This document shows, one piece after another, positions 23,060 to 34,791 of a stretch of DNA of 64,000 nucleotides (position 1 is the stretch's first letter; the number at the start of each line of letters is the position of its first letter). The position numbers and the translations under genes were made by a program. Under the pieces are notes generated by a model. It did no database searches. It was given only the letters and a program-made list of their open reading frames with translations, and was not told the origin of the DNA. Source of the stretch: Conus ventricosus (taxonomy: Eukaryota; Mollusca; Gastropoda; Neogastropoda; Conidae); contig CM031609.1 of the NCBI GenBank assembly GCA_018398815.1, forward strand, positions 35,156,472 through 35,220,471, in the 5' to 3' direction.

Positions 23060-23360
23060 CTTGCAGAGGATGTATGCCATGCGCGTAAGCGTCATCCACA
23101 CCAACGGTCAAACTAGCCTTCTCTTCCAAAGGTTGGTGACGGGATTTAACGTGTGTGCAAGATGTTATGCTTGCGTTCACAAACGAAACCTTTATTTGTA
23201 GTCTCATTTGAAGGACTTTTCTGGACATGGAGTAAGAACCGATGTTAATTTCAACGGAAAATCGACCTTTACTGAATTGGCCCGTTGGAGACTCGAATAT
23301 GGAACCCAGGATCACCAAGATGTCAGCGCTCTAACAACTGAGCGATTCCGGCCCCTTCTT
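23060..23360 (-). repeat. tRNA-derived SINE, minus strand
   Basis: Read on the minus strand from about 23357, an A-box-like segment (cgctcagttgttagagcg) is followed about 35 bp later by a B-box-like segment (gggttccatattcgagtctcc), as in tRNA-derived SINE heads. The body continues leftward towards 23060; its end is uncertain. The B box is slightly altered, so promoter activity is doubtful. Confidence 0.55.
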
Positions 23361-24315
23361 GTGGAAAACAAACAGAAGAGAGCCACAAGTATTCTGCAAG
23401 ACTGGGACTTGCATGCTAACTGTTATGGTTTTATGCAGTTTCGTCGGTTGCAATGTCTGAAGAAGACACGTTTGTCGAAAATTTACTCTTCTATTTTGTA
23501 TTGTACAGTAAATCTGCAATAGTTTGCACTTTGCGTGTGTGTACATTTGAATTCCCCCCCCCCCCCCCCCCCCCCCCCACGCCACCCACCTATACCCATA
23601 CTTGTATCTATGCACCTGAGCGCACACTGTACATACAGAGTGTGTTCTCAGTCAGATGGAGCATGTCCATACATGTACACAGACTGGAAAGAGGGAGAGA
23701 AGAATACGGAAGGGGAGGGGATGTTCTGAATGTGCTGAAGGCCACAGGAATGAAAATTGTATACATAATATATGTGGGAAAATATGTCATTTATAAATGT
23801 AGAATGAACAATACCTAATCTAAACATGTTGTTGAAGGAGCTGGACTATAGACATAAAATGGAGAAATGCATGTCCTTAATGGAGATGAATCACGCAACC
23901 TACCAAACAAAATGGTCAGAATATACGAAACTACTAGGGGACTAATTGTTATACTATGTATTATATGTATGTGTACGTAAGTGTGTGTGTATGCGTGGGT
24001 ATCTAAATGTTATTGATAAGTACTGTATACTCCCTTTGTTTTCAATTTAATGTCGTCAGCAACCTTGGAGCCTCGATAAAATAATGGGAAATTGAAATGT
24101 GTTAAAACAATTCATTTTCTTTGAAAGCCATGATTAGCTGGAGTTGAAGTAATAATTCATGTTACGTGCTTGTAATGCCAGTGATTGGATATTATGATAT
24201 GTTAGCCCGTGTAAAAGATTTAAGAAAAAAACTCTCGATTGAAAAACATGCGTGTATATCTGTTTGCTTTAAATATGTGCCACCGTGTATTAACGTATGG
24301 ATTTATGCATGTTGG
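23361..24315. other. No recognised gene
   Basis: AT-rich DNA with a C homopolymer at about 23555-23577. No coding content is supported. Confidence 0.45.
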
Positions 24316-24450
24316 TCATTATAGTAATGACTTAGCAAAGATTTGAACTTTTAGAAAAGAAAAAAAAAAAGAAGGTGAAGAAAATGGGGGGAATATATTT
24401 TAAATATGAGAAACCCTTCACTAGCTCTCTGAGGGACATCTATTTGTATT

Positions 24451-24503
24451 GTCTGCTCCTAGGCCTTTCGTCCGTTGGATCGGACTCATCAGGGAGACGC
24501 GGC
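24451..24503 (-). ncRNA. Hammerhead ribozyme, copy A
   Basis: Minus strand: stem I strand ending in gtctcc, core CTGATGA, 4-bp stem II (GTCC/GGAC) with loop gatccaac, core GAAA, then the palindrome AGGCCT, a CTA cleavage triplet and ggag pairing with the ctcc of stem I. The order fits a type I hammerhead in which the self-complementary stem III would pair between two molecules, as reported for hammerheads of Penelope-like elements. The outer part of stem I is weak in this copy. Confidence 0.8.
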
Positions 24504-25108
24504 TGATTGTATCTGTGCTCTTGGTGTCAAATAGAGACACACCACAGTCCATAATTCTGTGGTGTTCTCACCACCAAGGGTTCAAAAAAGAATCCAACAA
24601 CAGCCCCGAAGCAGCCAGCGAAGGGTAGTAAATGGAACAAAACGAAAGTGTGGAGAGAAAAAAGTTGCTGAAAATTTAAAAGCATTATGCAAACAGTATA
24701 AAATGTAGGGGACAATCTTTGAGCCTATGCTTCAGGATCCATTCAAGGATGCAAGGGAGATTAAAAGATGTGGAACAGTCTGAGTGGTCAGCTCTGTTGT
24801 TCAATAACCCGAGCATTGTAAGTGGCTAAGAATTGTACAGAACAACCTTTACTTGGATCGCATATATAGATATATATATATAATGATGATCAATTAAGTA
24901 GTGGGGGAAACCAAGCGCAGGCTAACAATTCTTCAGTCGTTATAGTAATGACTTGGTAAAGATTTAAACTTTTAGGGAAAACAAAACCTAAATAAATAAA
25001 ATAAAATTGAAGATGAAAATGTGGAATATATTATAAATATGAGAAACCCTTCACTAGCTGCCTGAGGGAACCGTCGTAATCCCTCTTGAAGGTACATCTA
25101 TTTGTATT

Positions 25109-25161
25109 GCCTGCTCCGAGGCCTTTCGTCCGCTGGATCGGACTCATCAGGGAGACACGGC
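25109..25161 (-). ncRNA. Hammerhead ribozyme, copy B
   Basis: Minus strand: same layout as copy A, with CTGATGA, stem II GTCC/GGAC, GAAA, palindrome AGGCCT and cleavage triplet CTC. Stem I pairs ctcc/ggag and, beyond an internal loop, gcc/ggc, so this copy has the better stem I. Changes relative to copy A are in the stem II loop (a to g), at the cleavage base (a to c) and in stem I, while the catalytic core is unchanged. Confidence 0.83.
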
Positions 25162-25632
25162 TGGTTGTGTCTGTGCTCTTGGTGTCAAATAGAGACCCAC
25201 CACAGTCCATAATTCTGTGGTGTTCTCACCACCAAGGGTTCAAAAAAGAATCCAACAGCACCCTCAAAGCAGCCAGTGAAGGGTAGTAAATGGAACCAAT
25301 CGAAAGTGCAGGAAGAATAAAGTTGCTGAAAAACTAAAAGCATTATTCAAACAATATAAATATAGGGGACAATCTTTGAGCCTATGCTTGAGGATCCATT
25401 CAAGGATGCAAGGGAGATCAAAAGATACGGAACAGTGTGAGTGGTCAGCTCTGCTGTTCAATAACCCAAGCATTGTGAGTGGCTAAGAATTGTACAGAAC
25501 AACCTTTACTTGGATCTCCTAAGAGATGCAATCTCCCACCAATTGACCAAACAATATAATGATGAACAATTAAGTAGTGGGGGAAAACAAGCGCAGGCTA
25601 ACAATTCTTCAGTCGTTATAGTATATAGTCGT

Positions 25633-25862
<230 letters not shown>

Positions 25863-26029
25863 GTGTGAAAATGTCCGCGCACTGTGTTCTTTCTGCGCAT
25901 ATGTAAGCTCTTATATTACCTGATTAGAATGCGTTATGGGGGGTGTTAAAAAGTTATATACACATATTTCTTTCGTTTGGCCAGGTATTGAATAAATAAG
26001 CCTATTTACTTTTACAGTAGGGCTTCTCT

Positions 26030-26325
<296 letters not shown>

Positions 26326-26980
26326 AGAGCAATACATACCAAATCCATCTTTCGGCATTCAAAGATAGTCAACGTATAGTACTCTGTTGATTAAGCTATT
26401 CAGCAATAGATTTCTGACTCCAGATTTTATATGCACACAATTATATTTAACAAAATATTATAAAGCCTTCATCACTCTCGGATTTTCTATCATTTCCAAA
26501 TAACACAAGGTTTCATTAAAAGTCAGTCGATCGCATTTGTAAGCTTACAGTTAGCCTTAATATGATATTGAGATCGTCCTAATTTCTTTCTTTTTTTAAC
26601 CGTTTCATTCAACAATCATTTCGCGCCGAATATGAGAAGATAAATGATTGCTCGTGCTTTGTTTTCATTGTCCTAAATATTCTTTGTTTTTGCCTGAAGA
26701 CGAAATATCAGGTCAAAACGCATCGTGTTTTGCTCTGTGTCTGTATTGTCTTGCGGAAATAATATCCTCTTGTGTTAAAAGAAACAAACGACGAAGGCGA
26801 CGTTTAGTGTAACCGACATTAAGACATAATTCGATCATCAGCATGTTCTTAAGCAGAGATTTTGCAACCTTTTTTTACGTTGTCAATCAAAACCTATTGC
26901 TCTTTACATGTGTATTCTGACTGGTACAGTCAGTATCGGAAATTTGCACCACGATTTCACTTCCTATTGACTTTCTTAAT
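26326..26980. other. No gene; contains a dispersed repeat motif
   Basis: AT-rich. Positions about 26625-26790 carry a cctgaagacgaaa...gtcaaaacgcatcgtgttttg block that recurs at 48,965-49,150 and 58,770-58,905. Confidence 0.5.
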
Positions 26981-27858
26981 GCAAAGATAGAACTTTTTTT
27001 TTTTTCTGTTCCAACCTCTGTGCCACCTCAGAGGCAGTGCACCCACGCCGCTCATTCCGAAACCCCGTCCACAGCCACAGCCCGGGCGGCCCCGCCGCAG
27101 CCCCGGCACCAGCAATCCACAGGGAGCAGTCAATGTCAAGTCGCTAAGAGGCAACCCACCGGAGGAGACACTGCACTGCTGCCGAGTCACTTCGGTGGTG
27201 TTCAGTGGCGCCTGTTCTGATCTAACATACGCAGGACACCACCTACTAAGCCCCCTACTCACGACAATAACTGCTTAGTCGCGGAACCGGCGTGAGTGAG
27301 CTCTCCCTCCGGAGGGCGCCACCAAGTCCGTCCAACGACAGCCCCCATGGACCCGCCGATACCGGTGACCCCGACGGAACCAAACCAAAGCCACAGACGT
27401 GGAGAGGACATCGAAACTGAGGTCACCATGACAGCAGGGCATAAAGGGCCACATAATTTGAGACATTTTTTTTTTAATGCTGATCAATGAGAATGAAGAT
27501 GATTAAGATGATGCTACGGATTTCCATTTCGGTCTGAGACTACATGACAGGGCTGTACTCTACGCTTCCTTTCATAATATATCCCGGCGTCAACCAGGTC
27601 CGAGAGATACAGGCACCTGCAGTGTTGGTCAGGAAATTTGAGCAACAATCTCAGAAACGCATCCATTAAGTGGATGAAACTCGACTGTGTGGTCCCAGTC
27701 TTCCCAACTGAGTCCGCAGCAAACTCAACTCTGGGTAGGAGCCGGTCGGGGCAGAAAAACCCACATGACTTCTGATGGGATTCGAACCCACGACCTCCCA
27801 GCCGGGAGTCCGCGACGCTAACCACTTCGCCACGGCGGCTGGTGCAAAGATAGAACTT
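26981..27858 (-). mobile_element. Composite SINE-like retroelement with 15-bp target duplications
   Basis: A 15-bp direct repeat, gcaaagatagaactt, flanks the insert at 26981-26995 and 27844-27858. The insert (26996-27843) reads on the minus strand: a tRNA-like head at its right end, with A box tggcgaagtggttagcgt and a perfect B box ggttcgaatcc, a body to about 27500, a T run at 27466-27475 (an A run on the sense strand), then a GC-rich 450-bp segment, ending in a second T run at 26994-27005. Terminal A run plus target duplication is the hallmark of LINE-mediated insertion. At 848 bp it is longer than a usual SINE. The second segment is unidentified. Confidence 0.8.
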
Positions 27859-27949
27859 GTTTTCATTCTTGAGCGAAAACTAACATTGTGAATTAATCGC
27901 TGAATGAGAGAGGAGGACGGTGTTGAGAAAGTAAAAGCAAAAGAATACA

Positions 27950-27952
27950 AAG

Positions 27953-27994
<42 letters not shown>
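27950..27994. repeat. (AG)n microsatellite
   Basis: About 45 bp of AG repeat. Confidence 0.95.
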
Positions 27995-27998
<4 letters not shown>

Positions 27999-28029
27999 AT
28001 ACTCTTTCTCTCTGTCTACCTCTGTACTT

Positions 28030-28030
28030 C

Positions 28031-28074
<44 letters not shown>

Positions 28075-28110
28075 GCTATCTATCTGTCTGTCTGTCTGTC
28101 TGTCTGTCTA
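28030..28110. repeat. (CTAT)n/(CTGT)n microsatellite
   Basis: About 12 ctat and 6 ctgt tetramers. Confidence 0.95.
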
Positions 28111-28199
28111 GTTCTGTTGCACTTTAATTGCTTGCAATTCGTGTACTAGTTTTCCTCTTTTTTTCTATTTAACCATATATTATCCCAATACTGTTGCAG

Positions 28200-31100
28200 G
28201 TACACAGATACATTGCGGTGGGAAAGTGGTGTTATTGTCTTCTTAATGCCGGTAAATTCTCTTGTATATATGAAAAAACGTGCTACATGTTTTGTCCTGG
28301 ACGTCTACAGCAAAAAATTCATAATGACTTCATGCAAAGATAAGGCATCCGGCTTTGTATGTGAAGTCCCTGGCCTTACAGATCCTCCCGCATTAGCCCA
28401 CCTGTCACACTGCCTGTTCCGAGAGCGACCCTGCTAAGGGTTCAACTGGAAATCTGTCCCATGCATCACCTGACGCATACACTACTGGCCTGTGATAAGG
28501 AAAGTCGGTGCAGGGAATTAGAAAACACTGTGACCTGGCACAAGACAGTTTGCAATATGTACTATTATGGACTGACGGCGCCATACTTTTACTGTGACCT
28601 GTCTGGGGAGTTTGTGCCTTACAGTCTGGTGTGCGATTTCCGACAGGATTGTGTCAATGGACGTGACGAATACTTCTGTGAGCATCCTGCATGCAAGGAA
28701 GGCACACTGCACTGTGGAAACGGACAGGTAAATGCTGTTATGTGTCTGCTAAGCCTGTCCCTCCTTTCATACAGATCTGCGCCATAGAGAATATCTCAGT
28801 ACGGCTTGTCCCACTGAATCACTAGACATGTTTTAATGTCTCATCTTTCACATGTAATCATATTATTATTCTCACGCCATTCATTATGACCCACATACAG
28901 CCGCATTCAGGTTTGTACTTTTTGCAGCAGTACTCCACACTTAGATTTTTTTCAAATCAGACTATTACCTTATGCTGGTTTCTGTCTCTTTCTTTGACCC
29001 CCTGTTCTCAGTTATTGACAGGATCCAGCCACAAGCAAAAAGATCGTCGGTGTTGAAAGGAAATCTTAAATGAGGCAGGGAACAACAAACAGTAAACAAC
29101 AAAGAAGCAGGGTAACTCTTGCCACATTAGCCAAATAAATACAGGCCCTAACTGCAAACGAGTGCTGCTTACGACTTTAAACAAATGCTGCTTACGTTTG
29201 GAGTTATGCGCGAGTATTTATTTCATCATAGGAGCAAGAGTTATCCTACTTGTTTGTTATTCATCGTCTGTGTTATTAATTGCTTTTATGCCGGGCTCTT
29301 CGGGAAGGCATGCATAAACACCCCTTTGCATAAATGATTAATCATAGACTAAGATATTCAAGTAGAACACAAACCTAGACAGAAATTCGTTGTTATTTGT
29401 CTAAACTTAAAACTGATGTAAACCTATAATGAAATGTACATTCAATTCCAGCAGTCAGTTTTGCTAATTCTTGAAGGATGTGTGTATTATCCAGATCTGA
29501 AAATGATTCAGATTTATTTGCACAGTTCGTATCGGGTCATCCGTGCTCCTACATGAGGGTATTTGTGAAATAACATGGGTCTAACGCTATCGCCGTAAAA
29601 CCAGTCACATTAATTATGTATCAATTGAGCCTCTCTGGAGAGCTCACTACTCTTAAGATGTGTTGGTCGGAGAAGATTGTTGCAGTGACAATAGACCAGT
29701 AAACTAATGAACGCTTAAAGTTAAGATCGAATTCGCACAAGACACTGAGGACTACAAAGGCAATTCGACTTCACTTAATTTGAAAAGATAACCACACAAA
29801 CATGATTCCATACGTATGTGCTTCTCCAGCTGAGTGCATACATGAAGCCATGGGTTAGTTGGAGGAAATGGAAGACGAAATGAGAGGGGGGAAAGAAAAA
29901 GTCCCGGCTTACCATAGCAGGTTGTGAGAAGTGAAGGATAAAATGAGGGAAGGACATGCAAAAGTCTTGGTTTACCATTACAGGTCGGGGTAACAAGTTT
30001 GAAGGGGGAGGGGGGGGGGTGTAGGCTGATGCAGGTTAGTGTTAGAACCATGAAATAAGCAATGGGCTAATAGACTATTTGACAAGTAGAACACTTAACG
30101 ATACTTAAACTAGGCATTTTGACCTCCTGGTCTTTTTCAGGAAAGACAAACAAGAGGGCGGACAAAGAGTCAAATCAACGAAAAAGAGTTTCTGTTTTTA
30201 ACTCATTTTCATTGAGGGAGTGTCAGGACGTGTAGACAGGCCAACAGGTATTGCATCTTTTTTGCTAAGCTTGAAACCAAAGCATGTAGAGCTTACAGGT
30301 AGCTAGAATAACAAATAAATAAATAACTTTTAAGAACTTGAGGAGAGGTTTTTTGGTGTCTGTGGGTTTTTTGTTGTTGTTTGTTTGTTTGTTTGTTTGT
30401 TTGCTTGTTTTTTGCTTTCCTCTTATCTGAAAGGGCAAAAGGGAAACTGGTACGCAGTTTGCCTATTGAAAAAAAAAAAATCATCATCTGAAAATATAGA
30501 AATGTTAGTCTACATACTTACTGCGTATCAATTAATTCTATTTATAGAAAGAGGAGTTTTACAGTCGTATACGAACCCACGTTTTGCTATCTTGTATCAA
30601 AATTAATTGTAATTTAACAAATATATATTTTCTAACATGCATCTGAAACCTTTTGTTCTGTCACTTTTCATTATTGTTTTATATCAGCACTATTCTTGCT
30701 GTCTTCTGTTCAGTGCGTAGACAGGTGGAAACGATGTGATGGGTTCAAGGACTGTGTGACAAACCTCGACGAGACAGACTGTACCTTCAAAGGGTATATA
30801 GTTTATTCAGTACCACCCCCAGCTGTGATCAACTTTAACACGCCCAGAGGGTTTACCATTAATTATCTACATGAAAGCGGGCAGTGCCCAGACACCCATT
30901 TTCAATGTCACAATGATGGCTATTGTCTCCCTGTCTATGTTAGATGTAATGACATGATCGACTGTCCAAATCATGAAGATGAAATTGACTGTGAGAATTA
31001 CAAGACCTGTCCAGGATTTTATCGATGTCGTGACAGTCGCAAAACAATTTGTTTGCACATGAATCACCTGTGTGATGGTCCACCACAATGTCCACTGCAT

Positions 31101-32746
31101 GATGATGAACTTGTGTGCCAAGTTACTTGTCCCGAGTCATGTGTCTGCCTCGGTCTTGCCTTCTTCTGCAACCGCACTTTCCGCATCAGTTATTTCCCAC
31201 AGCTACGCTTCCTCCAAGTCTCTGGTAGTGAAATATCTATGAGTGACGTAACTCATAACAAGATGCTGATCCACCTGGGCGCACAGGCTTGTGGATGGAC
31301 AAAGCTGACAGGTGTAAAGTTACCCAATCTTCACAGCTTGGATCTTAGTGATAATTTGCTTCAAGCAGTTAATTTTACCCACTTTGTTGGAATGCCTCAA
31401 CTTCGGATGCTGAATCTAGCAAACAATCCTATTTCTGCTAGAATGTATGTCCAAAGCCAGTTCGTGCATATATCATTGGAGATCTTCAACGTTTCCCATA
31501 TCCATGTCAATTATCTGAATATGAGCACCTTGTCAGCTGTCATGCCAAAGTTACAAGTTCTAGATTTGTCATGGAGTGAAACTAAAGTGCTGCACAAACT
31601 AGGCTTGTTTCCCAAGCTTCGGTTTTTGAATTTACAGGGTTGTCCTATGACTGATTTCACGCCTGACTTCATGAAACACATGAAAAAACTTGAGTATCTT
31701 TTTGCAGATAACTTCAAATTGTGTTGTCCTGTTGTATTACCAGACAATTTCCGAGGCCAGTGTTTGGCCCCTATGGATGAATATCGTCATGTGATGATTT
31801 GTTGAAGTCTGTTACTTACCGCTTCACTCTTGTAGTATTTGCTGTACTTGCTGTTCTGGGAAACTTTGGTAGTTTTGTGTATCGCATCTGCTTTTTATCA
31901 AAAGGTGCCAAGACTGGTTTTGCAACCTTCATTATTCATCTGTGCATTTCTGACTATTTGATGGGAATGTATTTAGCCTTCATTGGCGTGGCAGACCTGA
32001 TTTATGCTGGTCGTTACATTTGGAATGATACTGCTTGGAAAAAAAGTTCAGCTTGTACCATTGCAGGTTTCTTATGCTTGTTATCGTCTGAAGTGTCAGC
32101 ATTCCTTATCTGCTTGATCACCGTGGATCGTTTCCTAGTGCTCCATTTTCCTTTCAGTCAGATAAGGTTTGGAGTTGTGTCAGCTCACGTGGTCTGTGTT
32201 CTCATGTGGGGACTGGGACTGACGCTGGCAATGGTGCCTCTGCTCCCTGCATCATCACACTGGGAATTTTTTCGCCAGACAGGTATCTGCATTCCACTAC
32301 CTATCACCAGATCTGACTTTCCTGGTCACATTTATTCTTTCAGTATCATGATTATCTTCAACCTAATCCTCTTTCTCGTAACTGGCATGGGTCAGTTTTT
32401 TATATACTGGTCAGTGAGGAGGAACACTAGGTCTGATCAGCTAACAAAGACCACACACGTAGGCACTGAGACTGCACAGTCCAAGGAAACAACCATCGCC
32501 AGACGTCTTCTAACCGTTGCCGTGTCCGATTTCCTGTGCTGGTTCCCCATTGGTTTGTGTGGGGTTCTGGCCGCCAGTGGTGTCACCATTCCAGGGGAGG
32601 TCAACGTCGCAATGGCCATTTTCATATTGCCACTTAATGCAGCATTCAACCCGTTCCTGTACACTTTAAACGTATTTCTAGAAAAGCGACGGAAAGCAGA
32701 AGAGCTCCGTTATCGGATGATGTTACGGGCTCAGCAAAAGAGGTGA
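28200..32746 (+). CDS. GRL101-type receptor (C-type lectin, LDL-A, LRR, 7TM), 5' part missing, frame broken
   Basis: Three blocks of one gene. Block 1 (28200-28437) follows ttgcag and ends a C-type lectin domain: TDTLRWESG, CFVLD and SCKDKASGFVCE. Block 2 (28452-28727) holds an LDL-A module (FYCDLSGEFVPYSLVCDFRQDC) and half of a second. A phase-0 intron runs from gt at 28728 to cag at 30711-30713. Block 3 completes that module (CVDRWKRCDGFKDC), adds two more LDL-A modules, an LRR N-cap (CPESCVCL) and leucine-rich repeats to 31798. The 7TM region follows (about 31803-32743). The family, first described as GRL101 in a snail, combines LDL-A, LRR and a rhodopsin-like core; the ligand is unknown. 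The signal peptide and first half of the lectin domain are not found. Frames break near 28437 (stop) and 31795-31803 (one base), so it is either a pseudogene or an error-bearing copy of a real gene. Confidence 0.85.
28728..30713 (+). other. Intron of the GRL101-like gene
   Basis: About 1.99 kb, gtaaat...ttctgttcag, phase 0, splitting an LDL-A module exactly between Gln and Cys. It contains a (TTTG)n tract (30376-30410) and A-rich stretches but no recognised element. Confidence 0.8.
31803..32746 (+). CDS. 7TM region of the GRL101-like receptor
   Basis: Seven hydrophobic segments are visible, among them LVVFAVLAVLGNFGSFVY (TM1), IIHLCISDYLMGMYLAF (TM2) and SAFLICLITVDRFLVL (TM3, with DRF in place of the class A DRY). 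TM6 carries DFLCWFPIGLCG (CWxP) and TM7 carries NAAFNPFLYT (NPxxY). The C-terminal tail is short and basic (EKRRKAEELRYRMMLRAQQKR region), ending at tga 32744-32746. This part alone has no break over more than 300 codons, although a shift separates it from the ectodomain, which favours a sequencing or assembly indel over long-term decay. Confidence 0.85.
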
Positions 32747-33740
32747 CGCTTGTTTTATACAAGAAACTTGGCTGAAAGTTTTATTGAAACAGTGTTCTCG
32801 GAGAGTGCATCCCACAGACACTTGGCCTAAGACGACGTCATGATTGTTCTTCACTTTCTTTCTGTTTCATGTTTTTTTACTTCTTGTCTCTTTCTTGCTG
32901 TTTAAGGAGAAACCCCTCCCACATTTTCATATAGCACTACGTGTTTTACAATCATTCATTTCTGGTGTTCAAATATCTCGTTCGTACATGTACATTCAAC
33001 AGTTCCTGATAATACATAAGAATCCTACACACGCTATTTTCTTGGAAATATGATCATTAGTACATATACTCTCAAACCAACCATACAGGGATTTTTTTAA
33101 AAAGAAAACAGTGAGTACAAATGTCATACCATAGAATTTTAAACACAAATTAAAATCAAGACCATACGTGTGTGAACGGGAATAAAGTCTGTTTTTTTCT
33201 GTAAATTATTTCCATCCTAGAGCTAAAAATCTGATTGTCATATGTAAAAAAAAATTTTTTTTTTAAATCTGAGCGTTTAGTTTTTGCAAGAAAGATCCGG
33301 CAGCTGATTTCATCATCATGACAAGATAGTTTGAATCACAGACATAGAGTTCATCCTCTTGCATGCATATCAGACGCGCCTGGAACTGCTTCGCCCACCA
33401 CTGGATTTCATCACAGCCTGGGAAAACGTGGCTAGTACTTTACTGTCATGCTCTGAATATTTGTTATCACTCGGCGGTGGGGGGGGGGGGGGGGGGGGGG
33501 GGGGCTGGAGAAAGGGAACAGAGCCTCTGCTACAGTCCGGTAACGTGTCAGGGCTCTTTTTAGGCTATGGTACCTGTTCTGTGTACAGGAAAAGGAAAAG
33601 AGCTGAGCACAGCAACTTGTGAGTGAAGCTGACAAATTTACATGATGGCCGCGTAATCATCTGCTTCTGATGTCGACTAAATAACTAATTAAACACAAGG
33701 GAAATGGGTGGAATTCTACAAGATGTAGCAAAAAAGGGTA
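32747..33740. other. Receptor 3' flank, no other gene
   Basis: AT-rich, with a G homopolymer at about 33479-33504. Open frames crossing it are homopolymer artefacts. Confidence 0.5.
33181..33186 (+). terminator. Candidate polyadenylation signal of the receptor gene
   Basis: AATAAA about 435 bp after the receptor stop codon, followed by a T-rich stretch. It is the first clear signal in the 3' region. Confidence 0.4.
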
Positions 33741-33749
33741 AAGAGGAGA

Positions 33750-34220
33750 TTGCAGATCTTCTTCTTCTTCTTCTTCAGGGTATACGGCCACAATCATCCA
33801 ATTGATTTTTACGCCGTTTTGTGGGGGTTGCGATGAAAGAAAAACAAATTATAGAAAGCGATAGACCTAAAAGTGAGGATAAAAACCTAGTCCTGCTCTA
33901 AGTGGGTTCTCCGGCAGGCTACTGTTACTTCACTTTTCGCCCTTCCGAGCTAGCCGGTCCCTTGCTGATCTAAGACAGCAGGGCCCAAAAATAAAGAACA
34001 AAACAAAAAGCTATTGGGGTAAGAGTGGGGGGGGGGGACCTATTATCTAACTAACTACTGACTGGGGGGCACCCTAGACTTAAAGGTGTCCAAGGTGTCC
34101 GCGGCCACAGCTGTTTCAGGCAGGTTGTTTCAGTCACGTATCGTTCTGGGGAAGAAGGAAGCTTGTCGATATTGGGTTTCACACAGAATCTGGTTGAGCT
34201 GATAAATTGGACATTGATTT
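33750..34220 (-). pseudogene. LINE 3' end (CR1/Jockey-like), truncated
   Basis: On the minus strand, around 34080-34190 with one frame change, the sequence reads FFPRTI, then NLPETAVAADTLDTFKSR, the typical end of the RT-containing ORF of CR1/Jockey-group LINEs. About 300 bp of 3' untranslated sequence follows to a (GAA)n tail at about 33757-33777. Only the 3' end is present, as expected for 5'-truncated LINE copies. It is a different element from the LINE at 38.8-42.1 kb. Confidence 0.7.
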
Positions 34221-34791
34221 CAATTCTAAAGGAGTGAAAAAAATGGATAAAAGTGATCCTGGATACAATGCTCCGCGCGCCACTCTGCAAAGTACGTGAC
34301 TGCCTGCAACATAACTGGTCCCTGTAACCAACTTCCACCTGCCAACTGACTCAGCACATGTACTGCAAAATTCTGCCACACCTTGGATTTTCTTCTTCTT
34401 CTTCTTCTTCTTTCTTTTTTCTTTGCTGTAATTTCTGCCACTTAAGTTTTGTTTCACTCTGCTGCCGATGAAACTAGCTTGTTACCTGACGGTAATAAGA
34501 CATGAAGGGCACTCCTGGATCGACACCATACATAAACAAACGTGAACGTATATGTCTCAGTTTATCATTATTAGAGTAAACTATCAGCCACTTCTGTGGT
34601 GTTACCAGTGAACTGACCCCTATTTCATTGACCTATGAATTAGCAATGTTATGTTCAAACACCCCCCCCCCCCCCCCCCACACCCCCGCCTTAAAGAACC
34701 GAATAAGCAGTTTCTTCTCAATTCAAAACGAGCACCTGCCCAAAGTCATCCTGACTACAGCCATTGTTCAAAGTGAGAGGAAATATCGACC

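Larger units (their letters stand above)
24316..25620 (-). mobile_element. Tandem pair of hammerhead-bearing repeat units (PLE pLTR-like or retrozyme-like)
   Basis: Two direct copies, about 24316-24936 and 24937-25610, joined head to tail and followed by the first bases of a third (gtcgttatagta at about 25614). Both contain a hammerhead ribozyme motif on the minus strand and, beside it, a short hairpin (caccacag...ctgtggtg at about 24539-24564 and 25198-25222). They differ by scattered substitutions and a 25-35-bp indel. No protein is encoded. Tandem hammerhead repeats occur at the ends of Penelope-like elements and in non-autonomous retrozymes; the sequence alone does not decide between them. 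Confidence 0.75.

Noticed and set aside
23275..23360. Genuine tRNA gene (also 27,770-27,843 and 6,330-6,400)
   Set aside because: Only promoter boxes are kept; the acceptor stems and anticodon arms do not pair well, and SINE bodies follow.
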